Assembly (NCBI RefSeq): GCF_002305895.1
Contig: NZ_CP022203.1
Location: 1,466,501-1,530,500, forward strand
Length of the DNA: 64,000 nt
Source: Corallococcus macrosporus DSM 14697
GTDB taxonomy: Bacteria > Myxococcota > Myxococcia > Myxococcales > Myxococcaceae
Direction of reading: 5' to 3'
Part shown: positions 57,801 to 64,000 of the stretch, piece after piece
How positions within the stretch are numbered: position 1 is the first letter of the stretch
Layout: each line of letters starts with the position of its first letter
Made by a program: the position numbers and the translations under genes
Notes under the pieces: generated by a model
Databases searched by the model: none
Told to the model about the DNA's origin: nothing
The model's input: the letters and a program-made list of their open reading frames with translations, nothing else

Positions 57801-59399
57801 ATGACGGACATCTCCCTGGAGGAGTACAAGGCGCTGCGCACGCTCCAGCGCGCGGTGGATGACGCCTTGGAGGAGAGCCTGCGGGAGCGCGAGCCGCTGA
57901 CGCAGACCTTCCGGCGCTGCTTCCCGCTCGTGCTGTCGCTCACCGGGGCCAAGGCCGTGGCCATCACCACGCGCGACGAGGAACTGGTGGAGCAGACGTG
58001 GGGCGAGGGGGACTGGAGCGACCGCCATCCCGGGGCGCTGCTGGAGGGGGCCGCGGGCGTGCGCCGGCTGGACGCGGACACGCTGGCCAGCCAGCCGCTG
58101 GACGTGGCCGGGGCGCGGGTGGGCTCCCTGGGCCTGCTCTTCGCTGGAGACGCCACCGCGCCGGAGGCCGCCGCGCGCCTGCTGCGCCTGCTGGACACCG
58201 TGGCCGAGCAGCTCGACACGGTGCTGTGCCTGGTGCACACCGCGTCGGAGAAGCACCAGCTCATCCTCCAGTGCAATGGCCACCTGGCCAACCCCGTCTT
58301 CGAGGCGGGCATGGACCTGGCCGTGCTGACGCTGGCCCAGCGCGTGCGCCTTCCGGGCTTCCTGCTGCTGTACCGGGACGCGGTGCAGCCGCACCTGCTG
58401 CACTACCGCACGTACCGCGGCGGCCACCTGGAGTTCGAAAGCGGCGAGCAGCCCCACGCGGGGCTCGAGGCGGCCATCCGCCAGCACGGCCCGCGGCTCC
58501 TGCTGGGCGAGGACTCCGCGCTGCGGCAGCTCTTCCCCGGGCGCACCACGGAGGCGGTGCTCATCTCCGGCGCGGCCGCCGCGCATGGGCCGCTGGGGAA
58601 GATTGTCGTCTGGAACGACGGCGGCTTCTCCACCTACGCCATGGACCTCATCCGGGTGCTGGCCTCCACGCTGAGCCAGCGCCTCCAGGACTACAACCGC
58701 GAGCGCATCCACCTGTCGCAGTTCTTCCCCAACGCCGTCATCGACGCGCTGTTGCAGGACCCGGCCTATGTCCAGCACCTGCGGGCGCAGGACCAGGAGG
58801 TGGGCATCCTCTTCGCGGACATCAACGGCTTCACCCGCATCTGCGAGCAGGGCTTCGACAGCCCGCGCAGCATCGGCCGCTTCGTGGATGAGTGGAGCCA
58901 GCGCGCGGTGGGCTGCATCTGGGAGCACGGCGGCGTGTTCGACAAGATGGTGGGCGACTGTGTCATCGGCCTCTTCGGCCCGCCCTTCTTCAAGAGCACG
59001 CCGCGCGAGCGCGCGCAGGCGGCGGTGCGGGCCGCGTGTGACATCCAGGCCTTCACTGCGGCCCTGGGCGCGCGCGAGGAGGTGGCGGCGCTGTGCGAGC
59101 GCGTGAAGCTGCCGGGCCTGGGCGTGGCGGTGGGCGTCAACCTGGCGCACGCGAACTGCGGCCTCTTCGGGCCCAACCGCCAGTACACCGCGTTCTCCAG
59201 CGGCATGAACCAGGCGGCCCGCCTCCAGTCACTGGCGGGCTTCCAGGAGACGCTGGTGATGGACAGCGTGCATGACGCGCTGGCCGGCGCGGAGGACGCC
59301 TTCTTCCAGGGGCTGCGCTTCGGGCCCCTGACGGAGACGCCCGTGAAGAACGTGGCGCAGCCGCTGCGCCACTACCGGCTGGAGCCGCTCACGCCTTGA
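57801..59399 (+). CDS. Soluble class III adenylate/guanylate cyclase with GAF-like sensor region
   Basis: A 532-aa protein without membrane helices. The first 310 residues look like two GAF-type modules (LTQTFRRCFPLVLSLTGAKAVAITT and LAVLTLAQRVRLPGFLLLYRD). The cyclase domain starts near residue 325: the first metal Asp is in LFADINGFTR (near 339), the second in KMVGDCVIGLFG, and the transition-state Asn/Arg pair is in MNQAARL. The base-specifying Asp normally found in the YTxxGDxVN segment is replaced by Ser (QYTAFSSGMN), which leaves ATP versus GTP open. GGGGCAGG precedes the ATG at 57801. The neighbour at 56910 is a phosphoesterase. Its stop overlaps the convergent small gene by 11 bp. Confidence 0.92.
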   Translation: MTDISLEEYKALRTLQRAVDDALEESLREREPLTQTFRRCFPLVLSLTGAKAVAITTRDEELVEQTWGEGDWSDRHPGALLEGAAGVRRLDADTLASQPLDVAGARVGSLGLLFAGDATAPEAAARLLRLLDTVAEQLDTVLCLVHTASEKHQLILQCNGHLANPVFEAGMDLAVLTLAQRVRLPGFLLLYRDAVQPHLLHYRTYRGGHLEFESGEQPHAGLEAAIRQHGPRLLLGEDSALRQLFPGRTTEAVLISGAAAAHGPLGKIVVWNDGGFSTYAMDLIRVLASTLSQRLQDYNRERIHLSQFFPNAVIDALLQDPAYVQHLRAQDQEVGILFADINGFTRICEQGFDSPRSIGRFVDEWSQRAVGCIWEHGGVFDKMVGDCVIGLFGPPFFKSTPRERAQAAVRAACDIQAFTAALGAREEVAALCERVKLPGLGVAVGVNLAHANCGLFGPNRQYTAFSSGMNQAARLQSLAGFQETLVMDSVHDALAGAEDAFFQGLRFGPLTETPVKNVAQPLRHYRLEPLTP

Positions 59400-59772
59400 G
59401 CGGCGGCCCCGCATAGCGGCGCGAGAAGTGGATCCACCGGCGCTCGTCCACCTCCACCTGCCACTCGGAGTTGGGCGTCAGCGGCAGCCGCTGCTTGAGG
59501 AAGCTCTCCAGGTGGTCCGCGGCCTTCACCGGCGTGAGGCCCGGCGCGCGGAAGGCGATGTGGAGGAACACGTCCAGCGTGGCCGCCACATCCACCGACG
59601 CGCAGATGCGCAGCGACCCCACGCGGCGCTGGTAGAGCGTGTTCTGCCCGGGCCATGTCGCCGGGTCCATGCCTGTTCGTGGCAGTGACAGCCAGTTGTA
59701 CGGCTCGAGAACGAAGTCGAGCAGCTCACTGCTCGCCTCATCCACCGTTGCGTGCTCCTGGATGGAAAGCAT
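59389..59772 (-). CDS. Hypothetical protein, 127 aa
   Basis: A small soluble protein with alternating beta strands and one helix (VDVAATLDVFLHIAFRAPGLT, KAADHLESFLKQRLPLT, WQVEVDERRWIHFSRRY). I do not recognise a family. The ATG at 59772 has GGGGAGGTG before it on the minus strand, giving good start support, and the frame upstream is not needed. Its end overlaps the cyclase stop by 11 bp. Confidence 0.72.
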   Translation of the reverse strand: MLSIQEHATVDEASSELLDFVLEPYNWLSLPRTGMDPATWPGQNTLYQRRVGSLRICASVDVAATLDVFLHIAFRAPGLTPVKAADHLESFLKQRLPLTPNSEWQVEVDERRWIHFSRRYAGPPLKA

Positions 59773-60076
59773 CGCCCACCTCCCCGGGGAAGCCGATGGA
59801 AAGAATGTGCCCATGGCCGTGTCGCGTGCAAGGGGCACGGCCCGCAATCGACATGGGCGTCCGTTACCGACACGGCGCACCCCTCGGGGTGTAGCGCAGG
59901 ACCCTGACGGGCCTCCGCGTCATGGCGCGCGCTCACGCACGGAGGGCGCGTTGGCGTGGCGGCCATGCGAGCATGAGCTGGCCTCGCGCGACGTCCGGGC
60001 GCTTCGCCGCCCGAGACAGTGGGCTCGTACCCGGGGCTCGGGCGGGCAGGAGGCGCGACGCGCGCGGGGAGGCGCG
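59773..60076. other. 304-bp gap without a convincing gene
   Basis: Lies between the stop of rlmN and the start of the 127-aa gene, both on the minus strand. The overlapping short frames are shadow-like. A 14-nt symmetric element, CACCCC-TC-GGGGTG (59878-59891), could fold into a small hairpin, but it is 185 bp after the rlmN stop. Confidence 0.4.
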
Positions 60077-61156
<1,080 letters not shown>

Positions 61157-61323
61157 GACCAGGCCCGGAGATAACACACCGGGCCCGGGCGCACCCGCGC
61201 CCCGTACCCTTCGTGGACATTGACCCTGCCCTCCAGGGCGCCCCGGCTGGCGCCTGGTGGACGGGCGGGCGGGCGTCCGGGCGCGGGGGCGGAAGCAGGC
61301 GGCCGTGCCTACCTTCCGCGTGC

Positions 61324-62817
61324 ATGGGAATGGCCATCCATCAGGAGGACTTCCGCCCGGAGGACCACGCGCGCTTCTCCAGGCGGCTGGCGGAGAGCCT
61401 GGAGGCGCTGCGGGCGCTGCTGGCGCGGCCGGGCTTCGGCGTGGGGCCGCCGACGGTGGGCGCGGAGCTGGAGCTGTGTCTGGTGGACCGCCTGGGCTTC
61501 CCGCTGCCGGTGAACCGGGAGGTGCTGGCGCGAACCTCGGACCCGCGCGTGACGCTGGAGCTGGACGCCTTCAACCTGGAGGTGAACCTGCGGCCGGGCC
61601 CGCTCGCCGGACGGCCCTTCACCGCGCTGCGGGAGGAGGTGGAGAGCGCGGTGGCGGCGGTGCGCCAGGCGGCGTCCACGCAGGGCGCGCGCGTGGCCGT
61701 CATCGGCATCCTCCCCACCTTGCGCGAGGCGGACCTGGGCAGCGGCGCGCTCACCGGCGAGCCGCGCTACCGCGCCATGTCCGCCGCCATCCGTCAGCGC
61801 CGGGGCGCCGTGCCCTTCCAGGTGGCCATTCGCGGCGAGGAGGAGGCGCTGGCGCTCACCTGGAACGACGTGACGCTGGAGGGCGCCAACACGTCGCTCC
61901 AGTACCACCTGCGGGTGGCGCCCGGTGACTTCGCGCGCATGTACAACGCCGCGCAGCTCGCCACGGCGCCCGTGCTGGCGGTGTCGGGCAACTCGCCCCT
62001 CTTCCTGGGCCGCAAGCTGTGGGACGAGACGCGGGTGGCCCTGTTCCGGCAGGCGGTGGATGACCGGGGCGAGCCCGGCGAGGGCGGCTTCCAGCCCCAC
62101 GCGCGCGTGTCGTTCGGCCACGGCTGGGTGCGCGAGGGCGCCTACGAGCTGTTCGCCGAGGCGGTGGCGCTGCACCCGCCGATGTTGCCGGTGACGGGGG
62201 AGGAGTCTCCGCGCGAGCGCGTGGCGGCGGGCGAGGTGCCGGGCCTGGACGAGCTGCGCCTGCACCAGAGCACGGTGTGGAGCTGGAACCGCGCCATCTA
62301 CGACCCGAAGGACGGTGGCCACCTGCGCATCGAGTTCCGCGCGCTGCCCGCGGGGCCGACGACGGTGGACATGGTGGCCAACGGCGCCTTCCTGCTGGGC
62401 CTCACCCTGGCGCTGGCCGAGCGCGTGGACGCGCTCCTGCCCGCCCTGCCCTTCGTCCACGCCTACGGCAACTTCATCCGCGCCGCGCGGCAGGGACTGG
62501 ACGCGGAGTTGCTGTGGCCCGCGGACGCGGCGCCCAGTCCCCAGCCCGTCCTGGCGACGGAGCTGGTGAAGCGGCTGCTCCCGGAGGCCCGGCGGGGCCT
62601 GGTGGGCGCGGGCGTGGACGCACGGGAGGCGGACACCCTGCTGGGCGTCATCGAGCGGCGGGTGTCGTTGCGGCGCACGGGCGCGGTGTGGCAGCGGCAG
62701 GTGCTGGCGCGGCTGGAGTCACAGATGCCCCGGCGGGACGCCCTGGCGGCGATGCTGGAGTGCTACCTCCAGCACGCCGAGTCGGGCGCGCCTGTCCACG
62801 CGTGGCCCGTGGAGTAG
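61324..62817 (+). CDS. Glutamate-cysteine ligase 2 (GCS2) family carboxylate-amine ligase
   Basis: A 497-aa ATP-dependent ligase of the GCS2/YbdK type. Residues consistent with the fold: VGAELELCLVD, LELDAFNLEVNLRPGPL, GILPTLREADLG, TSLQYHLRVAPGDFARMYNAAQ and HLRIEFRALPAGPTTVDMVANGAFLLG. Members catalyse gamma-glutamyl amide formation; some make gamma-glutamylcysteine, others have weak or unknown activity. The protein is longer than typical YbdK (about 370-400 aa), with an extra C-terminal helical part. The start is probably ATG 61324 or the in-frame ATG at 61330. The frame opens at 61213. Confidence 0.87.
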   Translation: MGMAIHQEDFRPEDHARFSRRLAESLEALRALLARPGFGVGPPTVGAELELCLVDRLGFPLPVNREVLARTSDPRVTLELDAFNLEVNLRPGPLAGRPFTALREEVESAVAAVRQAASTQGARVAVIGILPTLREADLGSGALTGEPRYRAMSAAIRQRRGAVPFQVAIRGEEEALALTWNDVTLEGANTSLQYHLRVAPGDFARMYNAAQLATAPVLAVSGNSPLFLGRKLWDETRVALFRQAVDDRGEPGEGGFQPHARVSFGHGWVREGAYELFAEAVALHPPMLPVTGEESPRERVAAGEVPGLDELRLHQSTVWSWNRAIYDPKDGGHLRIEFRALPAGPTTVDMVANGAFLLGLTLALAERVDALLPALPFVHAYGNFIRAARQGLDAELLWPADAAPSPQPVLATELVKRLLPEARRGLVGAGVDAREADTLLGVIERRVSLRRTGAVWQRQVLARLESQMPRRDALAAMLECYLQHAESGAPVHAWPVE

Positions 62818-62911
62818 GCTGCGCACGGCGGATGGGGCGAAGGCGCGGTGTGGCATGAATATCCCGCCGCCGCGCCCGTCACCGGACACACCCACCCGCC
62901 GCGACGTGACC

Positions 62912-64000
62912 ATGGCCCGGCTCCTCATCGTCTCCCTGTTGGTTCTCTGTGCCTGCTCCTCCCTGCGTGGGCAGGCGGACTCGATGGCGCGCAAGGGGCT
63001 GCTCGTGGAGGCCGCCGCCATCTACGACGACCTCAGCCGCCAGAACCCCAACGACGGGGAGCTGGTCCTGGTGCGTGACAACCTGCGCTTGCGCGCGCTG
63101 ACGCGGCTCTTGAGCGACGCGCGCCGGGCGCGCGTGGAAGGCCGGGACGAGGACGCGGAGGATTCGCTCCTGCGCTTCCTGAACCACCGGGCGGAGTGGA
63201 ACACGAAGCTGGACGGGGGCCTGGAGAGCTCGCTGCGGGAGGAGGTCGCGGGGACGCGCCGGCATCTCCAGAAGCTCGTCGGCGCCCCCGCGGGCAAGGG
63301 ACATGCGCTCACGGCGGAGCAGGCGTTGCTGCGCAAGCAGCCGCTGCTGGCCCACCCCGAGCTGTCCCGCGTCGCGCGGGACATGGAGTGGCTGGTGCTC
63401 CAGAGCGGCAAGGCCTCCTGCCTGCGCCTGCGCGACACCAGCACGGAGGACAGCCCGCACTGGCGCGAGCTGGTGTTCCGCTACTGCGGCCACTGGCGGG
63501 AGTACGCGCCGCGGCCCGCCTCCGCGCCCGAGCTGTTCGGACCGCCGTCGTGGTCAGGCACCGTGGAGGGGTTGGACGCGGCCCAGCAGGCGCGGCTCGA
63601 GGCCCGGCTCACCCAGGCCTTCGAGTCCTCTGCCTGGTTCTCACCGGGCGGCCCGGCGCGGCCGGAGTTCAAGCTGGGGGGACGCTTCGTCACCGAGCGC
63701 GACAGCCAGGCCGTGGCGCTGACCGCGCCGTGGACGGAGAGCGTGCCGTACACGGACCACGAGGACCGCACGGAGACCATCGAGGAGCCCTACGAGGCGG
63801 AGGAGGAGTACACCGACTCGGACGGCAAGACGAAGACGCGCACGGTGACGAAGTACACCACGCACACGCACACCTATTCGGTGCCCGTCACGCGTTACCG
63901 CGACGTCCCGCGGACCTTCGAGTACCACGCGCTGCGGCTGTCGCAGGCGCACCACCTCGCGGTGGCCTCGGCCGCCACGCTGGACGCCCGGCGCTCGCCG
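62912..64000 (+). CDS. Large lipoprotein of unknown function (3' end beyond window)
   Basis: At least 363 codons, open to the window end. The N-terminus MARLLIVSLLVLCAC is a lipoprotein-type signal with Cys15 after LCA. Residues about 20-110 are helical and TPR-like (MARKGLLVEAAAIYDDLSRQNPNDGELV). Then comes a beta-rich body and, near the end, an unusual Thr/Glu/Tyr-rich stretch (EEPYEAEEEYTDSDGKT, then RTVTKYTTHTHTYSVPVTR). I do not recognise the family. ATG 62912 starts the signal; the in-frame ATG at 62855 adds 19 polar residues and is less likely. The gene follows the ligase gene by 94 bp on the same strand. Confidence 0.75.
   Translation, partial: MARLLIVSLLVLCACSSLRGQADSMARKGLLVEAAAIYDDLSRQNPNDGELVLVRDNLRLRALTRLLSDARRARVEGRDEDAEDSLLRFLNHRAEWNTKLDGGLESSLREEVAGTRRHLQKLVGAPAGKGHALTAEQALLRKQPLLAHPELSRVARDMEWLVLQSGKASCLRLRDTSTEDSPHWRELVFRYCGHWREYAPRPASAPELFGPPSWSGTVEGLDAAQQARLEARLTQAFESSAWFSPGGPARPEFKLGGRFVTERDSQAVALTAPWTESVPYTDHEDRTETIEEPYEAEEEYTDSDGKTKTRTVTKYTTHTHTYSVPVTRYRDVPRTFEYHALRLSQAHHLAVASAATLDARRSP

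Overview
The window is high-GC DNA (roughly 70 percent by eye) from a myxobacterium, most likely Myxococcus or a close relative in the Myxococcaceae. Support comes from the DUF2381/TIGR02268 family (a Myxococcus paralogous family), an AgmX/PglI C-terminal domain protein, Hanks-type Ser/Thr kinases, many lipoproteins and a large lipoprotein chitinase. Coding density is very high and codon position 3 is almost always G or C, so nearly every gene carries long antisense shadow ORFs. I see no rRNA, tRNA, CRISPR array or insertion sequence.

Layout. 1-9.8 kb: tail of a membrane protein, bifunctional trehalose-6-P synthase/phosphatase, a 1220-aa TPR/DUF3857/transglutaminase exported protein, an arylamine N-acetyltransferase and an M1 aminopeptidase. 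9.9-19.4 kb: an accessory-looking island with a degenerate kinase, a convergent XRE regulator, an apparently active transmembrane Ser/Thr kinase, a DUF2381 protein, and two tandem copies (period 2402 bp) of a lipoprotein-toxin/immunity pair (Tox-REase-5-like C-terminus with Imm52-like partner). 19.5-24.2 kb, minus strand: comF, gpmI, an RtcB-like RNA ligase, rlmH and rsfS. 24.3-35 kb: small TPR protein, outer-membrane beta-barrel, lipoprotein, coiled-coil protein, NtrC-type response regulator, Nudix hydrolase, TenA-like protein, six-TM chemoreceptor, sensor histidine kinase and RibD/DHFR-like reductase. 35-39.6 kb: chitinase, radA and a GlsB-type small membrane protein. 39.6-44.2 kb: bioB-bioF-bioD behind a large hairpin that resembles a BirA operator, then a small unknown protein and an aminotransferase. 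44.2-64 kb: an orphan amino-acid-type binding lipoprotein with a TPR partner, pckG (GTP), SLC13 permease, miaE, GNAT, AgmX/PglI-domain protein, patatin lipoprotein, membrane protein, gluQ, metallophosphoesterase, soluble class III nucleotide cyclase, rlmN, a GCS2-family ligase and a truncated lipoprotein gene.

The most interesting part is the tandem toxin-immunity array. The two toxins share 375 of their first 389 residues by my manual alignment, then diverge abruptly. The two immunity proteins diverge through most of their length and become nearly identical again over about the last 65 residues. Each variable toxin tip and its partner immunity region are therefore boxed between conserved flanks, an arrangement expected for cassette exchange or for duplication followed by replacement. 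The lipoprotein signal on a nuclease toxin resembles the SitA toxins that myxobacteria pass between cells by outer-membrane exchange. The upstream kinase, DUF2381 and regulator genes may form part of the same locus; that is inference from position only.
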